NCBI GenBank assembly: GCA_029253285.1
Contig: JAQWZU010000130.1
Location: 1-64,000, forward strand
Direction: 5' to 3'
Length of the DNA: 64,000 nucleotides
Source of the DNA: Akkermansiaceae bacterium
GTDB taxonomy: Bacteria; Verrucomicrobiota; Verrucomicrobiia; Verrucomicrobiales; Akkermansiaceae
The notes under the pieces are model-generated. The model was not told the origin of the DNA. It was given only the letters and a program-made list of their open reading frames with translations, and did no database searches. Both the position numbers and the translations under genes were made by a program. Positions within the stretch are counted from its first letter, which is position 1. Each line of letters begins with the position of its first letter. Below are positions 28,162-35,673 of the stretch, piece by piece.

Positions 28162-29127
28162 CTATGGATGTGTCAGCAAAATCCTGAAAAATGGTCCGGA
28201 GGTGGGAGGTAGGTTGATCGAGACTTCCTGCAGATCCTCAGCAATAGCAGAGGTCGAAATGTCCTCTTCGTCCGGATTTAGGGTGATGAAGTTGTCCAGG
28301 GAGCCTCCCTGGATGGCAAAAGGGATCTCGACCCGGTCGGTGGCAGCCTGAAATTTGAAAACGACGCCGGATGGCGTTTTTACAAGCCGGAGGATGGGGC
28401 GGGATCGCTCATCGATAGGATTGGTGCCGGCGAAAAATTCTTCGATATTGGTAGCTCCATCCAGGTCGGGATCACCGTTTTGGGTCTCCAGACCAAGTGG
28501 AAAGGTGTAGCCGTCGGCCCATTTTTCGAAGGTCGCCAATGGAGGGGGCTGGGTTACTGAGTTCACCGTTTCGATCATGGTATTGGAGTTTGGGAATTGT
28601 TTGTTGTAGAGAATTTCCCAGGGTTCGTGGCTGGCCGAGTTTTGAGAGCCGTTAATGATGACAACACGTCGGCGGTCTCCGACCGGCCACGAGGTGATGG
28701 CTTGGCCTCTGAAAAATTCGAAGCCCTCACGGGGATCCATACGCGTGTTCGTGGAGTCCAAACCACCCTTACTATGGTGATTTAGATTGGCGATGCTCAT
28801 CGTGGTCGAGTCATTCGAGCCTCCACCAACTTCAGTCGAGAGGAGAAGGGAGACGACCTCGATTCCGTTGCTACTGGCTCCTCCATTGTCTACGAAGTGC
28901 TTGCTGACGTCCCTGCCAACCTGGCGGGCTACTGATGCGCAAGTTGGTCACCAGGGTGTATAGTAGGTGATGATAACAATTTTGCCTTCGTAGTTTTCGA
29001 GTGAGTCGGGCGACAATGCGGCCCCGCTGAAGGTCTCGAAGAGAACATTTTGGCTGGGAGTGTCGACGGGAGGTATTGCGGAAAGCGTTGAGATCAATCC
29101 GAGTCCGAAGATGAGTGGTTTTAGCAT
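28162..29127 (-). CDS. Thioredoxin-like selenoprotein (UxxC), TGA at codon 60 read as selenocysteine
   Basis: One 321-codon frame runs from ATG 29127 to the stop at 28162, broken only by TGA at 28948-28950 (codon 60). Residues 1-17 are a signal peptide (MLKPLIFGLGLISTLSA). The TGA falls inside IITYYTPW-U-PTCASVARQ, replacing the first Cys of a thioredoxin WCxxC motif; the resolving Cys is residue 63. No other stop occurs. A hairpin starts right after the TGA (28916-28947). Residues ~155-165 (RRRVVIINGS) fit the later thioredoxin strand, and the C-terminal ~125 residues are a DPDLDGATNIEEFFAGTNP module ending FFRILLTHP. The gene is 15 bp after the DUF3570 gene. Routine prediction would report only the part from Met110 (28800). 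The alternative is a nonsense mutation, but its exact active-site position argues against that. Confidence 0.85.
28916..28947 (-). promoter_or_regulatory. Putative bacterial SECIS hairpin directly after the in-frame TGA
   Basis: On the minus strand the base after the TGA opens a stem: CCAACTTGCG (28947-28938) pairs with CGCCAGGTTGG (28926-28916). This gives ten pairs, one of them G-T, with a single bulged C. The 11-nt loop CATCAGTAGCC has an AGT/GU element whose G lies 16 nt from the TGA. Position, size and loop G/U agree with known bacterial SECIS elements read by SelB. The pairing is seen directly; SelB recognition is inferred. Confidence 0.75.
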
Positions 29128-29142
29128 TGTGTGTGGTTTGTC

Positions 29143-30231
29143 TTAAAACTCAAAGGTGTAAGCGGTGCGAACCGTGATCCAATCCCGGTCATCGTATAGA
29201 TTGGTGAAAAATTCGTTATTGGGATCGGTGTCTTTGTAGTTGTTGATGAAGCTCGATATCCCCAATTGGAAGGCGTGGTCACCATGCTCGATGAGTGCGG
29301 AGATTCCGATTTCTGCAGTGTTAATTTCAGGAGCTGCTGAATTGAAGCCCGAGGTCTCGATTTCACCTGAATCGGTGTAGAGGCGCCCGTTGAGCTTGAG
29401 AGACAAGTGGTCGTTGACTTCGTATGTCAGAGAGAGACCGCCGTAGAGGGAATCAAAGTCTGATTCTTCACGTGACCCACCGAGTTGTGCCCCCAGGGTG
29501 ATTTCGGTGGTGAGTGCATAGTTCCAGGAGGATTGGAGGTTTAGGCGTGGTTCCCTGTCAGTAATGTCGCTGTAGGAAAACGACGTTTCTGTTTTGAGAC
29601 TTGGATTGATGGCCTGTTCCCAACGAATTGAGACAATGCGACTTTTTAGAAGGTCATTTGCCGGTGACCCAAAAGTCCATCCCGGGGCAATGGTATCCTC
29701 GGAATAAGAGAGATCGATGCTCAGGCTGGTTCCGGTTTGAGGATCCCAGCCCCAGCCATTGGTAATGCTGAAGCCCTCGGGGTCGGGGGCGAAATACCCC
29801 GACCCGGGGAAATTGAAGGTCTGGCGGTAGTATTCCGCGATCCAAATCGACCGGTAGTCGCTGAATCCGTCGTAGGAGGTGACCGAAATCGAAGTTTCTA
29901 TATCGTTATGCAAGGTGTAGCCGATGGAGAGGCTGCCTTGGTGATTTGACTCGTCGAGGCGGTTGTCTGAACCGCCCAGCGGGGCGAAGGGTTCGTATTC
30001 CAATCCGTATTCAGTCTGGAAATAGGAAAGAGCGAAGGTCCACTTTTCACGCTTTTGTTGGTAGGAAAATGATCCTCGTTGGACATCGAGATTCGAGGAA
30101 AAGAGCCCTTCGTATTCGACGTCGATGTTTTGCAGGCCGGTGAGTAAATGTTCTCGAAAACTAGTATCATCGTCCTCGGCCAGGCTGGAAGAGATTGGGA
30201 GAAGTGAGAGAAGGATGGTGTGCGATTTCAT
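29143..30231 (-). CDS. DUF3570 outer-membrane beta-barrel protein
   Basis: A 362-residue exported protein (MKSHTILLSLLPISSSLAED). After a short N-terminal region containing FREHLLTGLQNIDVEYEGLFSS, the rest alternates polar and aromatic residues in beta strands (KWTFALSYFQTEYGLEYEPF, EASIS-like TSISVTSYDGFSDYRSIWIAEYY, SFSYSDITDREPRLNLQSSW). It ends in ITVRTAYTFEF, whose terminal Phe is the classical outer-membrane barrel signal. The pattern fits DUF3570. From memory, DUF3570 genes cluster with DUF4266 lipoproteins, thioredoxin-like proteins and often an ApbE FMN transferase. Here DUF4266 is 16 bp upstream and the selenoprotein 15 bp downstream; no ApbE gene is seen. Confidence 0.82.
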   Translation of the reverse strand: MKSHTILLSLLPISSSLAEDDDTSFREHLLTGLQNIDVEYEGLFSSNLDVQRGSFSYQQKREKWTFALSYFQTEYGLEYEPFAPLGGSDNRLDESNHQGSLSIGYTLHNDIETSISVTSYDGFSDYRSIWIAEYYRQTFNFPGSGYFAPDPEGFSITNGWGWDPQTGTSLSIDLSYSEDTIAPGWTFGSPANDLLKSRIVSIRWEQAINPSLKTETSFSYSDITDREPRLNLQSSWNYALTTEITLGAQLGGSREESDFDSLYGGLSLTYEVNDHLSLKLNGRLYTDSGEIETSGFNSAAPEINTAEIGISALIEHGDHAFQLGISSFINNYKDTDPNNEFFTNLYDDRDWITVRTAYTFEF

Positions 30232-30247
30232 ACTCTGCGGACAAAAA

Positions 30248-30457
30248 TTAGTGGCATGAGGCGCAGCCCCCTCCGGAAGATATTCCGGTGACCGTGCGTC
30301 CTTTCTCGACCTGGGAGGTTAATCCGCATTCCTGAAGGCGGGCTCCGGAATTGCCGAAGCTCATTGCAGGCTTGGAAAGCTGGGCCTGATCGGCAATCGA
30401 AACTGATTGACAGGCGGGAACGAGCAAGGGAATCAGTAAAAGAAAATATCGGGCCAT
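30248..30457 (-). CDS. DUF4266 small lipoprotein with Cys-rich C-terminus
   Basis: A 69-residue lipoprotein: MARYFLLLIPLLVPACQSVS has a lipobox with Cys16. The mature part contains AQLSKPAMSFGNSGARLQE, matching the LAKP-x-M-x-F pattern of DUF4266, and ends SSGGGCASCH. The Gly-rich Cys-containing tail is the family's hallmark. It is the first gene of the minus-strand cassette DUF4266-DUF3570-selenoprotein-Lon-like. In this setting the tail cysteines could be a redox or metal site served by the UxxC protein; that link is inference. Divergent from khpB, with a 122-bp gap holding both promoters. Confidence 0.8.
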   Translation of the reverse strand: MARYFLLLIPLLVPACQSVSIADQAQLSKPAMSFGNSGARLQECGLTSQVEKGRTVTGISSGGGCASCH

Positions 30458-30579
30458 TTCGGGTTGAGAGGGCTACTCCATCCTTCTCATTCCCGAAAAT
30501 ACCATGCTCGTGCTCATTTGTGGAGAGGAAAAGGCGTCGCGGGGTGTTGACCAGCGCAGATCAATCAGTAAGGTGCGCC

Positions 30580-31032
30580 ATGGCAAATGCGCTGGATGCA
30601 GCAAAAGAGGCTCTCGATTCGATGCTCGGGAAGCTTGGGTTTGAGTATGAAATTGAAGTCGTGGGAGAACCTGAACACGCGACTTTGAATATCGTTTCAG
30701 GCCAGCAGGCTCTTCTGATCGGAAAACATGGAGATCGTCTCGATGATATGCAATATCTGGTTAACCGGATTGTGCGTAATTCCCATCCCGATGCCCCGCG
30801 GTTTCGCGTGGATTGCGACGGATATCGCCACGAGCAGGAGGAACGGGTCGCTGAGAAGGCCCGCGCGCTCGCCGAGAAGGTGAAGGAAAGCGGCCGGGAA
30901 CTCTGGATGAATCCGATGAACTCTTATCATCGTCGTCTCGTGCACAATGCTCTGGTGGACGATCCTGAAGTAGAAACAGAGTCGGAAAACAGCGGTGCGA
31001 GAAACAAGAAGATCCTCATCCGTTTGAAGTAA
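30580..31032 (+). CDS. khpB: KH-R3H RNA-binding protein, KhpB/Jag-like
   Basis: A 150-residue protein. The KH-like domain has LIGKHGDRLDDMQYLVNRIV with the GxxG loop (GKHG). The R3H domain has the motif MNSYHRRLVHNAL, preceded by a charged helix RHEQEERVAEKARALAEKVKE. It lacks the Jag N-terminal domain of firmicute proteins. ATG 30580 is selected because an AGTAAGG sequence lies 7 bp upstream and the domain begins there; the longer open frame from 30364 runs through the divergent promoter. KhpB binds many RNAs in other bacteria. It is followed 10 bp later by the thioesterase gene. Confidence 0.88.
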   Translation: MANALDAAKEALDSMLGKLGFEYEIEVVGEPEHATLNIVSGQQALLIGKHGDRLDDMQYLVNRIVRNSHPDAPRFRVDCDGYRHEQEERVAEKARALAEKVKESGRELWMNPMNSYHRRLVHNALVDDPEVETESENSGARNKKILIRLK

Positions 31033-31042
31033 TCGATTTTCC

Positions 31043-31390
31043 ATGGAGACCCATCGCCTCGTCTTGCCGGAGGACCTGAATCAATTTGGGTATTTATTTG
31101 GCGGGCGATTATTGGCGTGGATTGATGAAGCGTGTTGGATCGCAGCGAGTCTTGATTTCCCCGAGGCTCGATTTGTCACAGTGGCGATGAATGAGGTGGT
31201 TTTTCGCCACAGTGTCAAGAAAGGCACCATCCTGGCTATCGAATCCCGGTTGAAAAAAGAAGGCGCGACTTCGGTAACTTATTCTGTCATCATCCGCCGC
31301 GGACGCGCCAAAAAGGGCGAGGCTTTATTTACGACCCAGGTGACCCTCGTGAATATTGACGAAGAGGGCATAAAGAAAACACTAAGATAA
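31043..31390 (+). CDS. Hotdog-fold acyl-CoA thioesterase
   Basis: A 115-residue hotdog protein: RLVLPEDLNQFGYLFGGRLLAWIDEACWIAA contains the N-x-x-G-x-x-F/H-GG-x-LL-x-W-D/E-E catalytic helix of the YciA/BFIT-like acyl-CoA thioesterases. ARFVTVAMNEVVFRHSVKKGTILAIESRL and ATSVTYSVIIRRG form the following strands. It hydrolyses acyl-CoAs; chain preference is unknown. It is 10 bp after khpB and its TAA shares one base with the ATG of the TatA-like peptide (31390), so the three are one transcript. Confidence 0.88.
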   Translation: METHRLVLPEDLNQFGYLFGGRLLAWIDEACWIAASLDFPEARFVTVAMNEVVFRHSVKKGTILAIESRLKKEGATSVTYSVIIRRGRAKKGEALFTTQVTLVNIDEEGIKKTLR

Positions 31391-31512
31391 TGGAATTAGG
31401 GATATTAGGAGCCCCGGAGTTGGCGATCATCGTATTGTTGGGGCTGTTTTCCGGTCCTACGGCATTCGTGAAGTTGATCATGTTCGCGTTATTTGGACTC
31501 ACAATGCGTTAA
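31390..31512 (+). CDS. Tiny single-pass membrane protein with TatA-like N-terminus
   Basis: A 40-residue ORF: MELGILGAPELAIIVLLGLF opens like TatA/TatE proteins (G-x-PEL followed by a hydrophobic helix). SGPTAFVKLIMFALFGLTMR then continues as a second hydrophobic stretch in place of the amphipathic helix and charged tail. The ATG overlaps the thioesterase stop by one base (TAATG) and the stop is 6 bp before the hflX ATG. That position favours translation. Hydrophobicity and tight spacing support a real gene; the TatA likeness may be only superficial. Too short for normal gene calling. Confidence 0.55.
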   Translation: MELGILGAPELAIIVLLGLFSGPTAFVKLIMFALFGLTMR

Positions 31513-31518
31513 AAGAGC

Positions 31519-32808
31519 ATGTTTGAAGTTCGCGAAAAGCCGGATCTCGTTGAGCGCGCGATGTTGGTGGGATTTTGTTTCGACAAATCTGAGGAACCTG
31601 AGACCCAGAAGCTTCTCATCGAATTGGAGGAGTTGGTTGATACCCTTGAGATCGGAGTCGTCGGGATGGAACTGGTGCGCATTCGTGACAAGAACAAGCG
31701 CTTTATTTGCGGCACGGGCAAGGCGGATGAACTTGTCGAGTTGGCCAAGGCTCGTGACTGCGATTGCATCGTCATCGACAATGAACTCAGCCCGATGCAA
31801 CAGCGAAATTGGGAATCACTCGCCGATTTGACGATCATTGACCGCGAGGAGGTCATTCTCGATATTTTTGCAAAACGGGCTCGGACAAAGGAAGCCCGGT
31901 TACAAGTTGATCTCGCCAGAATGCAATACGCCCTGCCTCGCATGGCTCGGATGTGGGGGCACTTGGACCGCGAAGGTGGAGGTGGTTCCGGAGGTGGTGG
32001 AGGCGCCGCCCGAGGAATGGGGGAACAGCAGATTGAAATTGATCGCCGCTTGGCGAGGAAGCGCATCAGCAGTTTGAAGTCACAGCTGGAGGATGTTCGT
32101 AAGCAACGGGCAACCCAACGCAAGGAGAGGCAAAAAGCCGATACCGCCACGGCTGCGATCGTGGGCTACACCAATGCCGGGAAGTCGACTTTGCTGAATA
32201 AGATTTCCGGCGCAGATGTGATGGAGGCGGACATGCTCTTCGCCACGCTGGATCCGACGACCCGCCGAATCGAATTGGAAGACGGACAGACTCTTCTTCT
32301 CAGTGACACCGTGGGATTTGTGAGGAATCTCCCGCATCGCTTGGTGGAGTCTTTTAAAGCGACCCTGGAGGAGGCAATTCTGGCAGACTTTTTGATTCAT
32401 GTGCTTGATGCCACCTCGGATGAAGTGTTCGCGCATTACGAAACCACCCGTAAGGTTCTCGGGGAACTGGGAGCCGATGAAAAGCGATCGCTGGTAGTTC
32501 TCAACAAGATCGACCGGGTGGAGGACGAGGGGTTACTGGCGGACCTAAGAGCCAGATTTCCCGATGCCTTGGAGGCGTCGGCTGTTACGGGCGAAGGATT
32601 GGTTGAAGTGGTGGCGAAGTTTGCCGAATTTCTTTCGGATCGGGTTGTTCGCTTAAACTTTCGCATTCCCCAGGATCGCGGGGATATTTCCGGACTGATT
32701 CATCGCGAAGGAAAAGTGATTTCTACTGATTACGAGGGAAACGACGTGCTGCTCACTGCCGTGGTGCCCAAGGATCTCGCGGGACGGGTTGCGGAGTTTC
32801 AGGTATAA
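31519..32808 (+). CDS. hflX: GTPase HflX
   Basis: A 429-residue GTPase. The N-terminal HflX domain has ELVDTLEIGVVGMELVRIRDKNKRFICGTGKADEL and RDCDCIVIDNELSPMQQRNWE, with DREEVILDIFAKRARTKEARLQVDLARMQYALPR. A Gly-rich linker follows, then a coiled coil. The G domain has G1 GYTNAGKST, G3 DTVGF and G4 NKID. HflX splits stalled ribosomes under stress. Linker and G motifs are of normal form. Last gene of the khpB transcript; the next structure downstream is the shared terminator at 32937. Confidence 0.95.
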   Translation: MFEVREKPDLVERAMLVGFCFDKSEEPETQKLLIELEELVDTLEIGVVGMELVRIRDKNKRFICGTGKADELVELAKARDCDCIVIDNELSPMQQRNWESLADLTIIDREEVILDIFAKRARTKEARLQVDLARMQYALPRMARMWGHLDREGGGGSGGGGGAARGMGEQQIEIDRRLARKRISSLKSQLEDVRKQRATQRKERQKADTATAAIVGYTNAGKSTLLNKISGADVMEADMLFATLDPTTRRIELEDGQTLLLSDTVGFVRNLPHRLVESFKATLEEAILADFLIHVLDATSDEVFAHYETTRKVLGELGADEKRSLVVLNKIDRVEDEGLLADLRARFPDALEASAVTGEGLVEVVAKFAEFLSDRVVRLNFRIPQDRGDISGLIHREGKVISTDYEGNDVLLTAVVPKDLAGRVAEFQV

Positions 32809-32857
32809 AACCTGTTTGGTTTGACTATCTGGAAAAGTTATCAAGGTAAAAGCATCC

Positions 32858-32911
32858 TCGCTCGATGCCGACTTGGCGGCTCGAGCGAAAGCGGCGACTC
32901 AACGAGCGAGC
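32858..32911. repeat. Alternating inverted repeats downstream of hflX
   Basis: TCGCTCGA (32858-32865) pairs perfectly with TCGAGCGA (32881-32888), with an inner GCC/GGC stem. A third copy, CGAGCGAGC (32903-32911), could compete for the first arm. The three copies can form mutually exclusive hairpins in the RNA. No gene is seen here. It may be a processed 3'-end structure or a small RNA; function unknown. Confidence 0.4.
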
Positions 32912-32936
32912 TGAATATACGTCGCTAAAGAATTAG

Positions 32937-32968
32937 AAATGCCCGGGAGGAATTTCCGGGCATTTTTT
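32937..32968. terminator. Shared terminator between hflX and the kinase gene
   Basis: AAATGCCCGG (32937-32946) pairs perfectly with CCGGGCATTT (32956-32965), with a 9-nt loop and further T residues to 32968 on the plus strand. It ends the khpB-hflX transcript. It partly overlaps the kinase stop codon (32967-32969), so it also lies at the 3' end of the convergent minus-strand transcript. Confidence 0.85.
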
Positions 32969-35318
32969 ATTCCTCCGACAGCCCCACGATGACCCTTTTC
33001 CAATCGGAGCGGAATTGCTCGTCGGTTTCGGCGAGTTGTTCGGCTTGGGATTCGGCCTCGTCAGTGAGGCCGATCTGCCAGGCGTAGGCGATGGCGTGAA
33101 CCAGACGGGAGCGGTTTTCCTCTGATTCCAATCTTTCTCTCGCAATGGTATGGGCCCTGATAAGGCTTGCTGGGTCGAGGTCACGGTATTCCAAGGTCTT
33201 GTCGTTCGCCAAAATGATTCCAAGAACGTTAGCCCCGGTGGGTTTGAGGGCGATCCCTTCTTTGGACTTCACCTCCCAGTTTTCCATCTTCTTGAGGTCA
33301 TCGATGAAGCCGATGCTTTGCTCGGTGAGAAAATTCCAGGCCCAGAGGCCGTTTTTTGGGGCTTTTTCGGCATTCTCTTCGATAAGAGTGAGCGCTTCAT
33401 TGAACCGGCTGATGGTGGTTTTCTCGGCGACTTGCTTCAAGGTTACGGACCAATCCAGGATTACTTTTTCGGACGGTCGGGACTCCAGGCCCTTTTTGAT
33501 TCGGAGAAGGTAGGCCTGTCGTGCACGGATGTTGTAGCGGAGCCTGCTTTTGAAATGCAGTTTTTCCTGAGCGGCATGAAGAGCTCTTACTTGTTCAGTA
33601 GCAATTTCCGGTGAGGTGACCGGAGGGAGATCCAGGATTTCGGCGTAGGTCTTGGCATCTTCCAGATAAAGTCCGGCAATGGTCTGGTAGATTTTGAACC
33701 ATTCAAAATTCTCTTCCAGTGGGAGGGATTGGATCTTCTGCAACCAAGGAACGGCTTCCTTCCACTTTCCCTGTTCCCACATTTTCAGGGTGAGGGCCAG
33801 AGTCCCCATGCGATTGATAATGTTTTTGAGGTCCTTGGGGAATTGCTCGATGGAGGGGGGCTCCGGGCGCCGAAGAACCCTGGAAATCTGGAGAAGGGAG
33901 CCCTTTACGTCATCACTGTCTTTGGTTGACTTGAGGTAGGGGCCGAGTTTTGTGGCGTGGCTTTTGGCATCCTGGCTCCGGGCGTCGAAGTAGGCTGAGA
34001 CAGCGGCTTCGAGGGCGGCCCAGGCACGGGTGCTATCGGGGAGTAAGGTGTCAGTCGCGAGTTTGTCGAAGCTGGCTTCGGAGTCGGAGAATTTTTTTTC
34101 TTCAACCAATGACCGGGCTTCGTTCAAGGCTTTGACCAGAAGGTCGGTTTTGTCTTGGTCGCCATCGGTAGTGGGCTCCCAACTTTTGATGGCAATGGAA
34201 GGCTTTGGCGGGGTTGCCGAAGTATCCTTTTTTTCAGTAGAGTTCCACGGTTGCCAGACAGCGAGAGCACCTCCAATCGCAGCCAGCACAGAGAGGATTC
34301 CCAATACAGGCATCAGCTTACCTCTCTTCCGTCTACGTTTGCGGCGATTGTCGCCGTGGACGGGAGCGGTGGCATGTTTTCCAACGTTGCGTCGTGCGTG
34401 CTCGAGAGCTTCAATGACTTCGGGATAGCTGGCCCAGCGATCTTTTGGTTTGTAGGCCATCATGCGGTCGACGGCCTCGCTGGTGGCGGGGCTTATCCAG
34501 TCGGCGACTTTTGTGAGGCGCGGAATAGTTTGTTTTGCACGACGCAGAACCTTGTTGGATGTGGACGTTGTTTCGAAGGGAGGGCGACCCGCAAGGGCAT
34601 GATAGAGTGTCGCTCCGAAGGCATAAATATCGCTGCGGAAATCCTCGTCGCCGCGTTCAAGGGCTTCTGGTGGGGTGTAGAAAGGGGTGGCCCAAATTTC
34701 TTCGGCCTGTGCGCTGCCACCCTGGGTAATGAGGGCAAGCCCGAAGTCGAGAAGTGTGGCGTGACCGTTTTTATCGACGAGGATATTTCCAGGTTTTACG
34801 TCCCGGTGGATCATGCCGGATTGCTGGGCGGCTTGAAGCCCGGTTGCCACTTGCAAGGCGATGTCGATGACTTCTTTTTCGGGAAGGGCACCTCGTTTGG
34901 TCATGATCCGATCAAAGCTTTTGCCTTTGAGTAACTCCATGACGAGGTAGAAGCGCCCGTAGGCACGGCCTACGGTGTAAACGTCGATGACGTTGGGGTG
35001 GTTGACTGCAGCGGTGAGGCGGGCTTCGTTTTCGAAAGCGGCCACTCTGGTTTCATTGACCGAGTAATCTTCGTTGAGGACTTTGATGGCGACCTCGCGA
35101 TTGAGAGTATTGTCTTGAGCGACGAAGACGATACTCATGCCGCCGATGGCGTAGCGGCTTTTCAGGGTGTAGCTGCCGAATGTGCTTTTGACTTTGGTTT
35201 CGGCTTTGCATTTCGGGCAGACTGCCGTTTCGAGAGGCCCGAAGGTGGAGACGTCGAGGAGTTCGTCACACCCGGAACAGGAGTGAAACTCGGGGATGGC
35301 CTCTTCAGACGAGCTCAC
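32967..35318 (-). CDS. Membrane Ser/Thr protein kinase with N-terminal zinc ribbon
   Basis: A 783-residue kinase. Residues 14-37 carry two Cys pairs (CSGCDELL and CPKCKAE), a zinc ribbon. The Hanks-type kinase domain spans ~50-310: glycine-loop equivalent YAIGGMSIVFVAQD, VAIKVL lysine, HRDVKPGNILV catalytic loop, DFGLA, FYTPPEAL and DIYAFGATLYHALAG. A basic stretch (NRRKRRRKRGK) and one membrane helix (LMPVLGILSVLAAIGGALAVW) follow, placing the C-terminal ~400 helical, TPR-like residues outside the cytoplasm. The glycine loop is degenerate (GGMS). PVC bacteria carry many such kinases; the signal sensed is unknown. A small lipoprotein gene lies 24 bp upstream. Confidence 0.92.
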   Translation of the reverse strand: MSSSEEAIPEFHSCSGCDELLDVSTFGPLETAVCPKCKAETKVKSTFGSYTLKSRYAIGGMSIVFVAQDNTLNREVAIKVLNEDYSVNETRVAAFENEARLTAAVNHPNVIDVYTVGRAYGRFYLVMELLKGKSFDRIMTKRGALPEKEVIDIALQVATGLQAAQQSGMIHRDVKPGNILVDKNGHATLLDFGLALITQGGSAQAEEIWATPFYTPPEALERGDEDFRSDIYAFGATLYHALAGRPPFETTSTSNKVLRRAKQTIPRLTKVADWISPATSEAVDRMMAYKPKDRWASYPEVIEALEHARRNVGKHATAPVHGDNRRKRRRKRGKLMPVLGILSVLAAIGGALAVWQPWNSTEKKDTSATPPKPSIAIKSWEPTTDGDQDKTDLLVKALNEARSLVEEKKFSDSEASFDKLATDTLLPDSTRAWAALEAAVSAYFDARSQDAKSHATKLGPYLKSTKDSDDVKGSLLQISRVLRRPEPPSIEQFPKDLKNIINRMGTLALTLKMWEQGKWKEAVPWLQKIQSLPLEENFEWFKIYQTIAGLYLEDAKTYAEILDLPPVTSPEIATEQVRALHAAQEKLHFKSRLRYNIRARQAYLLRIKKGLESRPSEKVILDWSVTLKQVAEKTTISRFNEALTLIEENAEKAPKNGLWAWNFLTEQSIGFIDDLKKMENWEVKSKEGIALKPTGANVLGIILANDKTLEYRDLDPASLIRAHTIARERLESEENRSRLVHAIAYAWQIGLTDEAESQAEQLAETDEQFRSDWKRVIVGLSEE

Positions 35319-35342
35319 GCTGGAGTAGATACGGCGTGAAGG

Positions 35343-35519
35343 CTATCGTCGTTCCAAAATTCCGCTGAGAGGTCCACCACCTTGGCCTTCGATGGGTACG
35401 TTCCAAGGCATATCACCATCTGATCCCGGAGGTGGGACAGCTTTGCGCTCGGCGACTTGGTTGGAACCGCCGCAGGAGATGAAAAACAGGGAGGCGAGAG
35501 TCAGAAAAGTGAAACGCAT
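35343..35519 (-). CDS. Small lipoprotein, unknown function
   Basis: A 58-residue ORF too short for usual calling. MRFTFLTLASLFFISCGGSN has a lipoprotein signal with Cys16. The mature peptide contains ERKAVPPPGSDGDMPWNVPI and ends GGGPLSGILERR. The PPPGSDG-x-MPWN-x-P motif followed by a Gly-rich tail recalls small lipoproteins common in Verrucomicrobiota, as far as I remember. It is 24 bp upstream of the kinase gene on the same strand. The clean lipobox and stop support a real gene. Confidence 0.65.
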   Translation of the reverse strand: MRFTFLTLASLFFISCGGSNQVAERKAVPPPGSDGDMPWNVPIEGQGGGPLSGILERR

Positions 35520-35673
35520 AGAGACAAGATAGTTTTTTTTTCGGAAGAAGCAAGTGTGGGCTAGCAGGCTCTGAACTGATGGATCAACTCCTCGAGCGGA
35601 AGGGCCCGGAATGCCTGTCGAAAGAAGAAATGATCAGGCTGAGAAGGGAGGAAATGGTGAGTGGCAGGGAGGG

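Noticed and set aside
28162-28800. A separate 212-residue gene beginning at Met110 of the selenoprotein
   Set aside because: The same frame extends upstream through the TGA to a signal peptide at 29127 and includes half of a thioredoxin motif; starting at 28800 cuts the domain in two.
28162-29127. A pseudogene disrupted by a nonsense mutation
   Set aside because: The stop is TGA, sits exactly at the catalytic Cys position, is followed by a SECIS-like hairpin, and no other lesion exists in 321 codons. It remains the alternative if sel genes are missing.
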